Assembly (NCBI GenBank): GCA_037176725.1
Contig: JAZBRS010000029.1
Location: 44,030,001-44,094,000 of the forward strand
Source of the DNA: Posidonia oceanica
Taxonomy: Eukaryota > Streptophyta > Magnoliopsida > Alismatales > Posidoniaceae
Reading direction: 5' to 3'
Length of the DNA: 64,000 bases
A model generated the notes under the pieces. The model did not search any database. It saw only the letters and a program-made list of their open reading frames with translations, and had not been told where the DNA came from. Positions 1 through 10,499 of the stretch are shown here, one piece after another; within the stretch, counting starts at the first letter, position 1, and each line of letters starts with the position of its first letter. The translations under genes and the position numbers were made by a program.

Positions 1-199
1 CCTAAATGAATGCTCAAAGAGTGCTCTAAGTGGGAAAATGCAAGGCAGGGAAGTAAACGTGCTCTCTAAGTGCTCAGCTACGCTGTCCGTGTTCCGGACC
101 AGGCGAAACCTAGCTCGTGAGAACTCCAGGCAGTAAGCATCACAGCCCTATATGCAAATGCAAGTGAGAAAACAAAACAGCGTGAAAACCATGCAATGG

Positions 200-1010
200 G
201 ATCGACATGCAAGAGAAAACGGCGCGAAACACGCAAAACGAGGCGGGAAGCGAACAACGCTCGCAAAACGATGCGAAAGAGCGAAACCGGTGCGCAAAAC
301 AAGCGAAAAAAAAAGTAAGGCGGCACGCAAAACGAGACAATAAAACGGAATGGCACGCAATATAATGCAAAAAGAACGAAATCGGCACGCAAAACAAGCG
401 AAAAACAAGACGGGCGCGAAACGAGCCAAGAAAGCAGAATGGCACGCAAAACGGTGCAAAAAGAACGAAATCGGCAGGCAAAATGAGCGAAAAAGCAAGG
501 CGGCATGCAAAACGAGACAACAAAACAGAATGGCACGCAAAACGATGCAAAAAGAACGAAACCGGCACGCAAAACAAGCGAAAAACAAGACGGGCGCGAA
601 ACGAGGCAAGAAAGTAGAATGGCACGCAAAACGGTGCCAAAAGAACGAAATCGGTAGGCAAAATGAGCGAAAAAGCAAGGCGGCGCGCAAAACGAGACAA
701 TAAAACAGAATGGCACACAATATGATGCAAAAAGAACGAAATCAGCACGCAAAACAAGCGAAAAACAAGACGGGCGCGAAACGAGGCAAGAAAGTAAAAT
801 GGCACGCAAAACGGTGCAAAAAGAACGAAATCGGCAGGCAAAATGAGCGAAAAAGCAAGGCGGCACGCAAAACGAGACAACAAAACAGAATGGCATGCAA
901 AACGGTGCAAAAAGACGATTACGAGCACGCGAAATGGTGCCAAAACAAGACGGGCGCGCAAAACGGCGCAAAAGCAAAGCAGGCACGCAAAGCGGTGCCG
1001 AAACAGCGAA
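200..1010 (-). repeat. Tandem-repeat block inside Tat-B LTR, 30-bp monomers in a 180-bp higher-order unit
   Basis: Degenerate monomers of about 30 bp built around GGCACGCAAAACGGTGC repeat across this stretch. From about 301 to 900 the same series of monomers recurs with an exact 180-bp period (for example AATGGCACGC at 349, 529 and 709, with a close copy at 889). The monomers lack stops, so long spurious reading frames appear on both strands. The same block with the same core occurs in the other Tat-B LTRs at 6405-6905 and 8340-8725. Confidence 0.9.
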
Positions 1011-1689
1011 ACAAAACCCCGGAAAAGCTATGCGAATGCTAATGCAAAGAAAAAGATCAGAAGAAGCCAAGGAGAGGTAAGACAGCGTGTGTGTGAGAAC
1101 AGACGCTGTTCGGGGCCGCATAGAGCAAGTGTAAAGACCTGCAAAGGGGAGAGTGGGCAAACGGAGGGATTACCGCCTCTTTGTGACCGTTTCCCACTAA
1201 ACCGCTCCACGGTGTGTCTCGCACGCTGCCCAAAGCTCGCGATGCGATCGGATCGTGGAAAAGGGGGAAAAAGTCGCATTAAGTGGCAGATCCAGGGAAA
1301 ACACAACGCAAAACACACGGGGAAACGCGAAACGAGGATTGGAATTGATAGACAAGAAGGGGAGGTCCTATTCTACATGCTCAAAGAGACCGAAAGCGAA
1401 AACGAGGCAAACTATGCAAATGGCATGCGAATGAATGCAGTGCAAAGGTTCAGGAGGGCATACCCGGAAATCCTGGTGTCTGATCTGAAATCTGCTTGGT
1501 CCGTGCTGAAGAGCGCTTCGCTGCGGTCGCCTGGGCAGCTTGTTTGGGAAGATCCAACGGCCGGATTGAAAGATATCGCAGCTTCAGGGCGGAAAGGCCA
1601 GAACAGGAGAGAGGAACAGACCTAGGTGTTCAGGAGGTCCTAGGGATGTGCAAAAGGGTCCTCCCAGGTGGATGGGAGCTGAGGGGGCT

Positions 1690-2700
1690 CTGGTGTGTGC
1701 GAAAGAAACTTAATGCAAAACTACATGAATGCAAATGCATGCAAGGTGCCAGAAAAGACAAGGAGGAAGACTTTTTAGAAAAAAAAGGAGTTCAAATGCT
1801 ATTTTAAAAAAGAAAAGGGGCTTAAATGCAAATTTTTGAAAAGGATGGGGCTTACAGGCAGGGATTCTGAGAACAGGAGGTGGCAGAGGGTAGTTTTGCA
1901 AAAAAAATAGGCTTCAGAACACAGCTTTTAAAAGTTGGTATGCATTAGAGGAGGTTTTGAAAGCGAAGGACAAGCAAAAAGCAATTTTTTAAAACATGAG
2001 GGGCTAAAATGCAATTTTTCCAGAAAACAGGGTCCTGGGGAGTCTGGGAATGCAAGTGGAGGGTCTATATGCAATTTTATAAGAATAGGAGCTAAGATGC
2101 AACTTTAGGGGCAAAACGGTCTTTTTACATGACTTTAAAAGGATGCAAGGACCTATGTGTCATTTTTAAATCATGCAAGGGTCAAGTATGCAATTTTAGA
2201 TGCAAAATGTGCTCTGAAATTACTGACCATGGACTGACATGCAATTTTTTGAAAATGCAAGGTTGAAAATGCAATGCAACAAGCTAAGATGCATGCAAAA
2301 TGATCATTATGCATTTAAAATGGACCTAGATGCAAAAATGAAAAATCAGAGGGGCAAACATGCAATACAGTAAGCAAACAATTTAAATTAAGGCCTAGGT
2401 TCTACATTACAATGGATCAGACAGCAAAAAATGGAAAAAACAGGGATATAGAATGCAATACAATAAGGCAAACTATGCATATTAAGATTACATGAACTAC
2501 TGTAGGACCTGGATGCAAATATTGAAAGCATAAGGGCTGAAACGAAATTTTTTATAACTAGCAAACATAGTAAGTGGACCTTCATGCAAATATTGAAAAC
2601 TATAAACAGATCTTGCAATTTAACATGGTTTTAGATCAAAATAACATAAGTTTAAACATGCTTTGGACTTAAACGCAATAATCAAAAACTTAAACGAAAG
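1690..2700 (-). repeat. Degenerate TGCAATTTT / GGACCTAAATGCAA array in Tat-B LTR
   Basis: Short, poorly conserved units of about 35-60 bp, each with a core like GGACYTAAATGCAATTTT, follow one another. On the LTR sense strand the core reads AAAATTGCATTTAGGTCC. The matching block in the solo LTR is at 9400-10380. No coding potential is visible. Confidence 0.7.
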
Positions 2701-2739
2701 AAATGCAATGTAAAAGAAATTACCTAAGTTAACAAAAGA

Positions 2740-3480
2740 AAGGAAAAGAAGGGGGGGACTTACAGTGGAGGGGGCCGAACTTCGCCGGCGATCCTCTGGA
2801 CCGGTGGAGGGGAGGTGATGCGAGGCGGCGGAGAGCTGGGGGGGAACCGGCGTGACGCGGCGGAGGCGGAGGAGGTCTGCGGCGGAGCTTCGGCGGAGGC
2901 GGGCGCGCGTGGGGAGCTGCTGTCCTTGCAGTTCTGGCGACCGGTGCCGGAGAAGAAGGCAACTCCGGCGAGTCTTTGCGGGCAGCACAGGTGACGAAAC
3001 GCCTCGGGGAAAAGCCGAGGAGCAAGAGGGCGACGAGGGGAATCCGGGGGAAGTTTGCCTCGGCCCTTTCGCACGCCGGAGCAGCCCACCCACCTGGGTG
3101 GGTTTCGGTCGGCCGGAGAAGAGTGGGGACGGCGGGGGACGGCGGCTGCTGGTGCGGGGGCGGTTCGGGGGCGTCGCCGGAGGTCCAAGGAAGATGACGG
3201 AGTAATCAGAAGCGCGTTCTACAGCCCGGGGCGAGATCTGGTTCAGTGGAGGCTCAACTGTGAAGGCCAAGGTGGGTGCGGCGTTGTGTGGCGCTCCAAG
3301 GCGAGGCGAAGGCACGGGCGGCTAGGTGGTTGTTCGGGGAGTGTGTGGGAGGAAACGGAAGTGAATTTCACTGAGTGTAGAGGAAGTTATGGGAGTTTGA
3401 AGTTTTTGGCAAAAATGAGGACCCAAGTGTTTGTAGTGGACTGTGAGGAGTGTGGGAGGTTTTAGGACGCGATCTTGGGT
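2740..3480 (-). other. GC-rich island inside Tat-B LTR
   Basis: A sharp rise in GC content separates this segment from the AT-rich sequence on either side. It is rich in CCG/CGG triplets and stays open in several frames at once, which comes from composition rather than codon selection; no protein family is recognisable. The solo LTR has a comparable but diverged island at 10500-11160, and Tat-C LTRs have one at 30480-30890 and 37570-38160. It may be the transcribed leader part of the LTR or a captured gene piece; the sequence does not decide. Confidence 0.6.
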
Positions 3481-3894
3481 GGCTTGGGAAGGTGGTTGCT
3501 TGGTGAGTCTGATGGCAAAGTTCTGGGATTTTAGGAGGCTCGTGGTGGTGGATTTGCAATGAGGAAGGTCGGCAAGATGGTGTTGGGTGCTGAAGAGTTT
3601 GGAGCTTGATTCCGGGAAGGTTTGAAGGTGTTTTTCAGTTCTGGAAGAAGGGTGAGGGAGCTGGGAGTTTGGTCTTTCCAGGTGTGAGCCAAAAAAGTTC
3701 GGTTGTGAAGGAAATGAAGCCCCTTTTATCTCCTCTCTCCCTACTGAAATTCAATGGTTTTTGGTCAAGGGGATGGGTTTCTGCCATCTTTGGCAGAGCA
3801 TGGAGGGGGTTGCTGGTGTGGGTCGTCGGCCACAGGGTATGGGAGTGATGGAGGGGAGTCTTGGGTGTCAGGTGGAGGTTTGAAAAAAGAAAAA

Positions 3895-4135
3895 CCAATG
3901 AGGGAGAGGTCTGTCGTTTCTGTGAGAAGAGGAGAAGAAGAGAGGAAGAAGAAGAAGAAGGGAAGGAGGGAAAGAGGAGGGGAAGTGCATGGGCCGTGGG
4001 TTGTGGGCTTGAGCACAGTAAAAGAAAAGAAAAGAAAATGAAGGGGAGGAAGAGAGGAATGAGAAGTGGGAAAGAAAATAAGGAAGAAGAAGAAAGGAAG
4101 AGAAAGGAAATAAAATTAGAAGAAGAAAAATAAAA
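3895..4135 (+). repeat. Purine (GA) tract in Tat-B LTR
   Basis: An almost pure GAAGAAG / GGAAGAGG tract; on the LTR sense strand it is a pyrimidine tract. The same position in the solo LTR (11850-12140) and the Tat-C LTRs (29590-29815 sense; 38585-38975 antisense) has an equivalent tract. Confidence 0.85.
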
Positions 4136-5756
4136 TAAGTAAAAATACTAGAAAAGTTGTGTTGTGAGTTAGGATTTTAATTAGATTTTTAGTGACTGTT
4201 TTTAGGTTAATTAGTGTGTTTTGGGCTTGATTAGGGTTTTAGGGTTTTGGTTTTGCTTTTAATTAGTTTTTACTTGATTAAGTGTTTGTTAAATCTTTTT
4301 AAATTGTTTTAAAAATTGTGTTTTTCTTGTTGAGCATTTTAGGATATTGATTAGGATTTTTTAGGATTTATTTTTGTATTAATTTGGATTGTTTTTAGGT
4401 TTTTAAGTTTTAGTCTTCTTAGGGTTTTTCTTTCTTAAGTCTTTTGGATTAGGTTTTTTAATTTTTATTTGCTGATTTTTCTTGATGTTTTTTAATTAGG
4501 TTTCTCTTGTTTGATTAAGAGTCTTCAAGTCCTTTTGATGTGTTCTTCATTCTTTTTAATTGAGTTCTCAAATTGTTTTCCTTAGGTTTGTTAAGTTAAG
4601 CTTTTTCTTTCATTAATTACTTATCTTAGTGTTCTTAATTGTTTCACTTCTCTTTTAGGGTTTATTTTTTAATTCTTTTGGTAGGGTTTTCACTTTTGGT
4701 GGGTCTTGATTTTGTTTTAGTTTTTTTCTAGATTTTTCAGTATTTTATTTTGGTTTGTTTCGCATTTTTTAGTTTGCATGCTTGATTTTCTTTTTAGCTT
4801 GATTTAGTTAAGTTTAAGTTTTTTAATTGATTGCTTAATGTTTTTTAATTGTTTTCCTTAGAGTTCTGGTTTGTCTCTTTTATGTTTTGGAATTTTATGG
4901 ATTTTTAGGGGTTTTTATGGGTTTTTGCAAAAGAAAGAAAAGGAAAAGAGAAGGAGGAAGAAAATGGAAAAAGGGAGAAATAAAAGGGAAAGAGATGAGT
5001 TGGAGGGAAATGACTTTTTAAAATTCAGAGAAAATGCTAAAAATAAAATAAAAATAGGAATAAGATAGAGAAGGGATAGAAGCACAAAGGGGGCCCACAG
5101 CCAGGCCAGGGAAAGGGCAAGAAGGGGATGAAAAGGGAGATGATAATTAGGAGAGAGAGAGGAGAGAGAAAATGATAATCCTGGAGAGAGAAAAGGATAA
5201 TTTGGGTGAATGGAGGTCTTAAAGGTCTCGGAATGGGATGAAAATTGGCGAGTGGGTAGTCTAGGTCTTAAGGCATTAGGTCTGAGGTTTTGGTTTGATT
5301 CTAAGAAGGTTTTGGAGGGGTTTCAAGGTGTAGAAAAAGGGGCAATTCACCTAGGTTTTCTAGGGTTTTTGGGAATGGGTCAGATTTAGAAATTTCTAGG
5401 TTTTAGAGTAGGTTTGTTGAGTGGGTGTTGGTGGATTTTCCTATGGATTTTGGTCAAGTTTTGAGCTCGGGAAGAGGGGTAAAGGCTTAGGTCAAGTTGG
5501 CTAGTTTTGAAGGGTAAAAAGGAGGGTTAGGGTTTGGGTTTGGCTTGGGTTTTGAATGGTTTGAGGGTAAGGTTTTGGGATGGTTTCAGGGTAAGGTTTT
5601 GGGGTTAGAAAATGGGTGTGGTTCTAGGTTTGGCTTTGAGGTTTGAGCTGGAGTTTTGATTTGGGAAGAAGGATGAAGAGAAATGTGCGATTTTGGGTTT
5701 TTCCTAGCCGCCAGAGAGATCTGCCGATTCAGCCTTGTCGAAATGGGGTGTCAACA
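4136..5756 (-). other. AT-rich 5' part of Tat-B LTR
   Basis: Long T-rich runs with recurring TTTTTAGG and TTAATTGTTTT words to about 4920, then an A/G-rich stretch and a region with GGTTTTGG and AGGGTTTT words down to the LTR start at 5756. It aligns with 12140-13628 of the solo LTR. No open reading frame of interest is seen. It forms the first part (U3) of the LTR when read on the minus strand. Confidence 0.7.
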
Positions 5757-6404
5757 TGCACACCCTTAGGACCACTTGTACACTTAGATCCATTCTTCTC
5801 CCTTGTTCTGGCCCCTCTGCCTTGAAGCTGGGATATCTTCAGATCCGACTGTTGGATCTTCTCAATCAAGCTACCTGGACGACCCTGGTGGAACACTCTT
5901 CAGCATGCCATTTCAGATCAGGCTTCAGATTTCCAAGGTAAGTCCTCCTGAACCCTTGCACAGCATTCATTTGCATGCCATTCGCATTCCTTGCGTTGTT
6001 TTTGCTTTCTGATTTTCGAGCATGTAGAATAGGACTTTCCTCTTCTTATCTATCAACTCTGCTTTCTCTTTTCGCATACTCCCAGTGTTTTGTGTTGCGT
6101 CTCCTCTGGATTTACCACTAATTGCGACTTTCTTTCCCCTTTTCCACGATCCGATCGCATCGCGAGCTCTTGGCAGCGTGCGAGACACATCGTGGGACAT
6201 TTTGGTGGGAAACAATCACAAAACAGTGATAATCCTTCCACTTGTTTCCCTTCCCCTTTGTAGGTCTTCACATCTACTTTGCGTGGTCTTTAAACGGCGC
6301 TCGTTCTCACACTTGCGCTGTTTACCTCCCCTTTGCTTCTCCTGCTCTTTTTCTTAGCATTCGCATTTGCATGGTTTCATCGATGCTTTATTTCGCCAGC
6401 TTTT

Positions 6405-6905
6405 GGCACCATTTTGCGTGCCTGCTTTGCTTTTGACACCATTTTGCGTGCCCGCTTTGCTTTTGGCACCATTTCGCGTGCCCGCTCTGTTTTTGGCACC
6501 GTTTTACGTGCCCGCTCTGTTTTGCGTGTCCGCTTTGCTTTCGGCACCGTTTTGTGTGTCCGCTCTGTTTTTGGCACCGTTTCGCGTGCCCGCCCTATTT
6601 TTGGCACTGTTTTGCATGCCCGCTTTGCTTTTAGCACCGTTTCGCGTGCCCGCTCTGTCTTTGGCACCATTTTGCGTGCCAGCTTTGCTTTTGGCATCGT
6701 TTCACGTGCCCGCTCTGTTTTTGGCACCGTTTTGCGTGCCCGCTTTGCTTTTGGCACCGTTTTGCGTGCCATTGTTGTTTCTTGCACCGTTTCGCATGCC
6801 ACTCTGTTTTCTGCACCGTTTTGCGTGCCGTTCTTGTTTCTTGCACCGTTTTGTGTGCCGATCTCGTTTTCTTGCACCGTTTCGCGTGTCATTTTCATTT
6901 CTCAC
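6405..6905 (+). repeat. 30-bp tandem repeats (GGCACCGTTTTGCGTGCC core) in Tat-B LTR
   Basis: About 16 monomers of 30 bp with a core of GGCACCGTTTTGCGTGCC. Monomers differ mainly in the 10-bp linker. All three forward frames stay open for long distances because 30 is a multiple of three and the monomer has no stop; I do not regard these frames as genes. Confidence 0.9.
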
Positions 6906-7195
6906 GTTGTTTCGTGTATTTTACGTCGTTTTCTTATGCATGTCGCCTGCATTGCTTGGTTTTACTGCCGTTTTACTTTTTTGCTTGCATTTGCAGATAG
7001 GGCAGTGATGCTTACTGCCTAGAGTTCTCATAAGCTAGGTTTCGCCCGATTCGGAACACAGACAGCGTTGCTGAGCACTTAGACTGCACGTTTACTTCCC
7101 TACATTGCATCCCACCACTTAGAGCACACCTATGAGCATTCATTGGCATTTAGGCATTCAAACCTGCATTTCCCTGCGTATGCGAGCGTAAGCCT

Positions 7196-7262
7196 AGAAA
7201 GACCGATTCTCGGGCGTGTTGGTGGTGCCTAACACCTTCCCCGCACATAACAGGAGTCCTTG
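7196..7262 (+). other. Conserved LTR 3' segment containing CCTAACACCTTCCCC
   Basis: A segment starting AGAAAGACCGATTCTCGG and holding GGTGCCTAACACCTTCCCC occurs in every LTR 3' region of the window, including families whose other sequence has diverged. Other copies are at 8020-8085 (-), 16812-16875, 28429-28492, 33239-33300 and 53224-53288 (-). Confidence 0.85.
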
Positions 7263-7439
7263 CCCAGTCTTTTGGCCCGTAATGACCATATTGCCCTTAT
7301 CCTGGGCATGAGTCATATCATTTGCATTCATTTGCATTTGTTTTCTTTTGCATTGCTTTGCATTGCATCTTTTGCTTGGTTTTGCGTGCTAACTCATGCA
7401 TTTCCCTTGGTTTTCCTTGTCTCCCGAAAATAAACACGG

Positions 7440-7450
7440 TGGCGACTCTG
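7440..7450 (+). other. Internal primer-binding-site-like motif in LTR
   Basis: TGGCGACTCTG lies 131 bp before the LTR end and matches the first nine bases of the true primer binding site at 17214. Equivalent motifs occur at 7841-7851 (-), 17052-17062, 28669-28679, 33440-33450 and 53081-53090 (-, one change). Confidence 0.75.
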
Positions 7451-7570
7451 AATTGTCTTATCTTCTTCTTTTCTTATCTTTTCTCCCCTGTTTTAAGTGT
7501 TTTCGAGTTGAGCCCTCCTCCTCGGACATAGCCGCTAATAGTAAACCTGATTCTGATTGGGATTACTACA

Positions 7571-7675
7571 GCGTCCAACAGCCCGAGAGCTGCAGCAGCT
7601 GCTCCGCCACCTTCGGCTCACCTTCCGTCCTCTTCGCCGCCCATACGCACTTACTACCCATCCTCTCATGCACTC
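7571..7675 (+). mobile_element. Tat-A 5' LTR fragment between two Tat-B insertions
   Basis: These 105 bp match 25326-25435 of the Tat-A 3' LTR nearly base for base (GCGTCCAAC, then TGCTCCGCCACC, then CTCTCATGCACTC). They are the strip of Tat-A LTR left between the + strand Tat-B LTR ending at 7570 and the minus-strand solo LTR starting at 7676. Confidence 0.9.
7671..7675. repeat. Target site duplication CACTC, left copy
   Basis: CACTC directly precedes the solo LTR (TGTAGTAATT at 7676) and recurs directly after its end at 13629-13633. The uninterrupted Tat-A 3' LTR has a single CACTC at the homologous place (about 25430). Confidence 0.92.
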
Positions 7676-8339
7676 TGTAGTAATTCCGGTGTTCAGATCG
7701 TCCATGCACATTGCCGAAAGCTCACGTGCACCAATCAGAATCAGGTTCACTATAAGCAGCTATGTCCGAGGAGGAAGGTTTAACTCGAAAACACTTAAAA
7801 TAGAGGAGAAAAGATAAGAAAAGGAGAAGATAAGACAATTCAGAGTCGCCACCGTGTCTATTATCGGGAGACAAGGAAAATCAGGGAAATGCGTGGATTA
7901 ACACGTAAAACCAAGCAAAGAATGCAATGTAAAGTAATGCAAAGGAAAACAAATGCAAATGATATGACTCATGCCTAGGATAAGGGCAATATGGTCATTA
8001 CGGGCCAAAAGACTGGGCAAGGACTCCTATTACGTGCGGGGAAGGTGTTAGGCACCCCCGATACGCCTGAGAATCAGTCTTTCTAGGCTTACGCTCGCAT
8101 ATGCAGGGAAATGCAGATTTGAATGCCTAAGTGCCAATGAATGCCTATATGAATGCTCAAAGGTGTGCTCTAAGTGATGAAATGCAATGTAAGGAAGTAA
8201 ATGTGCAGTCTAAGCGCTCAGCAATACTGTCTGTGTTCCAAACCGGGCAAACCCTGGTTCGTGAGAACTCCAGGCAGTAAGCATGACTACCCTATATGCA
8301 AATGCAGGCGAAAAAACAAAGCAGTGGTAAAACCAAGCA

Positions 8340-8725
8340 ATGCAGGCGACATGCAAGAGAAAACAGCATAAAACACGTAAAACGATACGAGAAACAGAAA
8401 CGGCATGCGAAACGATGCGAAAAACAAAGCAGGCATGCAAAACGGTGCGAAAACAAAGCAGGCACGCGAAACGGTGCAAAAAACAAAGACAGCACGCGAA
8501 ATGGTGAGAAAAACAAGATCGGCACGCAAAGCGGTGCAAAAACAGAGCAAGCAAGCAAAACGGTGCGAGAAACAAAGCAAGCACGCAAAACGGTGCGAGA
8601 AACAAAGCTAGCACTCAAAACGGTGCGAGAAAACAAGGCAGGCACACACAACAATGCCAAAAGCGAAGTGGGCACGCAATACGCTGCCAAAAGCAAAGCA
8701 GGCATGCAAAATGGTGCCAAAGCAA
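8340..8725 (-). repeat. 30-bp tandem repeats in Tat-B solo LTR
   Basis: About 13 units with the core GCACGCAAAACGGTGC, the reverse complement of the block at 6405-6905. No 180-bp higher-order period is visible here, unlike the copy at 301-900, so the higher-order structure arose in one copy. Confidence 0.88.
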
Positions 8726-9399
8726 GCGAGATAAAACGTCGGTAAAGCCATGCAAATACAGATGCAAAGAGAAAGAGCAGGAGAAACAAAGGGGAGGCAA
8801 ACGGTGTGAGTGTGAGAACCGACACCATTTAGGAACCACGCAATGTAGGTGTGAAGACCTACAGAGGGGAAAGGAAGCAAGTGGAGGGATCACCGTTGTC
8901 TTGTGACCGTTTCCCACTAATCCGTCCCACGATATGTCTCGCACGCTGCCAAAAGCTCGCGATGCGATCGGATCATGAAAAAGGGGGAAGAAAGTCACAA
9001 TCAGAAGTAAATCCAAGGGAAACACAACCCAAAACACTGAGAGTACGTGAAAAGGAGAGATAGAGTTGATAGATAAGAAGAGGGAGTCCTAATCTACATG
9101 CTCGAGGAAACAGAAAGCAAAAACCATGTATGCAATGCAAATGATGTGCAAATGAATGCTGTGCAGGGGTTCAGAAGGCCTTACCTTGGAGATCTGAAGC
9201 CTGATCTGAGAAATGTTTGGTCTGCACTGAAGTGCGCTCCACCGGAGTCGTCCAGGTAACTTGGTTGAGAAGATCCAACAGCCCGATCAGAAGATATCCC
9301 AGCTTCAAAGCAGAAGAGCCAGAACAGGGGAGAAGAATGGATCTAAGTGTAAAAGAGGTCCTAGGGGTGTGCAAAACAGGTCCTCCCATGTAAATGAGA

Positions 9400-10380
9400 G
9401 CTAGGAATGCTTAAGTGTGTGCAAAAATGCCAAATGCAAGGATGCATGGGTGCAAATGCATGCAAAAAATTCAAAAAAGGACCCAAGAATGACTTTTTAG
9501 GAAACTTAAGGACCTATATGCAATTTTTGAAAAAGTTAAGGACCTAAATGCAAAGATTTTGAAAAGTTAGGGGCTTATATGCAAGGTTTTTGAAAACTTG
9601 AGGGTCTAAATGCAATTTTACAAAATGTAGGGTTTGAAATGCAATTTAATAAGGTAAAACATGCATTTGAATAAGTTTTGAAAACATGTAAAGGACTTAC
9701 ATGCAATTTTGAAACATGCAGGGGTTGAAATGCAATTTTATAAGGTAAAATGCAGAAAAAATGGGTTCTGTGAATTAAACAGTGGACCTAAGTGCAATTT
9801 TGAAATATGCAGAGGCTAAAATGCAATTTTATAAGGAAAAATGTTAAAAAACAAATGCTGTGCATGCAAATGAAGGACTTATGTGCAAAAATCAGAAAGT
9901 AAGGGGTAAAAATGCAATGCAGTAAGAAAAGATTGAAAATAAAATGATTTATCAATAGATCAGAGGACTAAAACGCAAATAAAGTAAAAGACAGGATTAA
10001 AATGCAATTTACTAAGGTAAAATCAGAGTATTAAATGAGATTATCAACTAAAGGACTAACATGCAAAAATAAAAAACTACAGGACTAAAAAAAATAAAGA
10101 AGAAAACCTATGTTTGAACTATTACAGGACTAGAAAATAAATGTGCAGAAACTTAAATGAACTGTAAATGGACTGGAATGTAAATAAAATAAATGATTGA
10201 GCTGGAAATAAAGAAAAATAAATAAACTATAACTGCAGAGGACTAAAAAGCAAATAAAAATACATGCAGGGCCTGGACTAAAATAAAACTTAAAGAAATA
10301 TACAGTAGGAGGACTAACATGCAATTAGACAGTTTTTTAGATTTTTCATGCAATTTCATATGATTTAAATTCAAACTTAA
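9400..10380 (-). repeat. Degenerate GGACCTAAATGCAATTTT array
   Basis: Some 20 or more loosely spaced copies of a unit with ATGCAATTTT and GGACTTA/GGACCTA words. It corresponds to 1690-2700 and, in the other orientation, to 30990-32420 of the Tat-C LTR. No reading frame of note. Confidence 0.7.
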
Positions 10381-10499
10381 ATGATTCTTAAACGATGGCA
10401 GGATTGGAAAGTAATAAAATAAAAACAGAAGGCAGAAATGCTATATATGGCAAAATTTGCATGGTAAGAAGAAATAAATGCACAGTGAAAACACAGAAG

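Larger units (their letters stand above)
1..5756 (-). mobile_element. Tat-B LTR, minus orientation, left end outside window
   Basis: Read on the minus strand, the LTR begins at 5756 with TGTTGACACCCC and runs to the window edge. It aligns block by block with the complete minus-strand solo LTR at 7676-13628: window base 1 corresponds to about base 8141 there, so roughly 465 bp of the LTR 3' end lie outside. It interrupts a + strand LTR of the same family; the flank at 5757 begins TGCAC, the expected right copy of a 5-bp target duplication. Whether this is a solo LTR or the 5' LTR of a full element cannot be decided here. The boundary is seen in the sequence; nesting is inferred from the homologous uninterrupted LTR. 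Confidence 0.85.
5757..7570 (+). mobile_element. Tat-B LTR fragment, plus orientation
   Basis: This is the 3' third of a Tat-B LTR: it is the reverse complement of about 7676-9390 in the solo LTR and ends at 7570 with ATTACTACA, the LTR terminus seen elsewhere. Its 5' part lies left of the minus-strand LTR that interrupts it, outside the window. The base after 7570 resumes Tat-A LTR sequence (GCGTCCAACAGC), matching the uninterrupted 3' LTR of Tat-A at about 25326, so the fragment was inserted into the Tat-A 5' LTR; GCGTC is the likely target duplication. Confidence 0.8.

Noticed and set aside
200..1010. Possible CRISPR-like array (regular repeats and spacers)
   Set aside because: Spacers are repeats themselves, the context is a plant LTR, and no cas genes are present.
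78..1160. Long minus-strand open frame (360 codons), rich in Phe, Cys, Arg and Ala, with two more overlapping in other frames
   Set aside because: It spans the tandem block; several frames on both strands are open because the 30-bp monomer has no stops. No domain and no conservation of one frame among LTR copies.
2620..3315. Pro/Arg/Ser-rich 231-codon minus-strand frame
   Set aside because: GC-rich composition opens several frames; no recognisable domain, and the homologous solo LTR does not keep the frame.
6333..7022. Open frames of 229 and 213 codons on the plus strand
   Set aside because: Same repeat artefact in the plus-orientation LTR.
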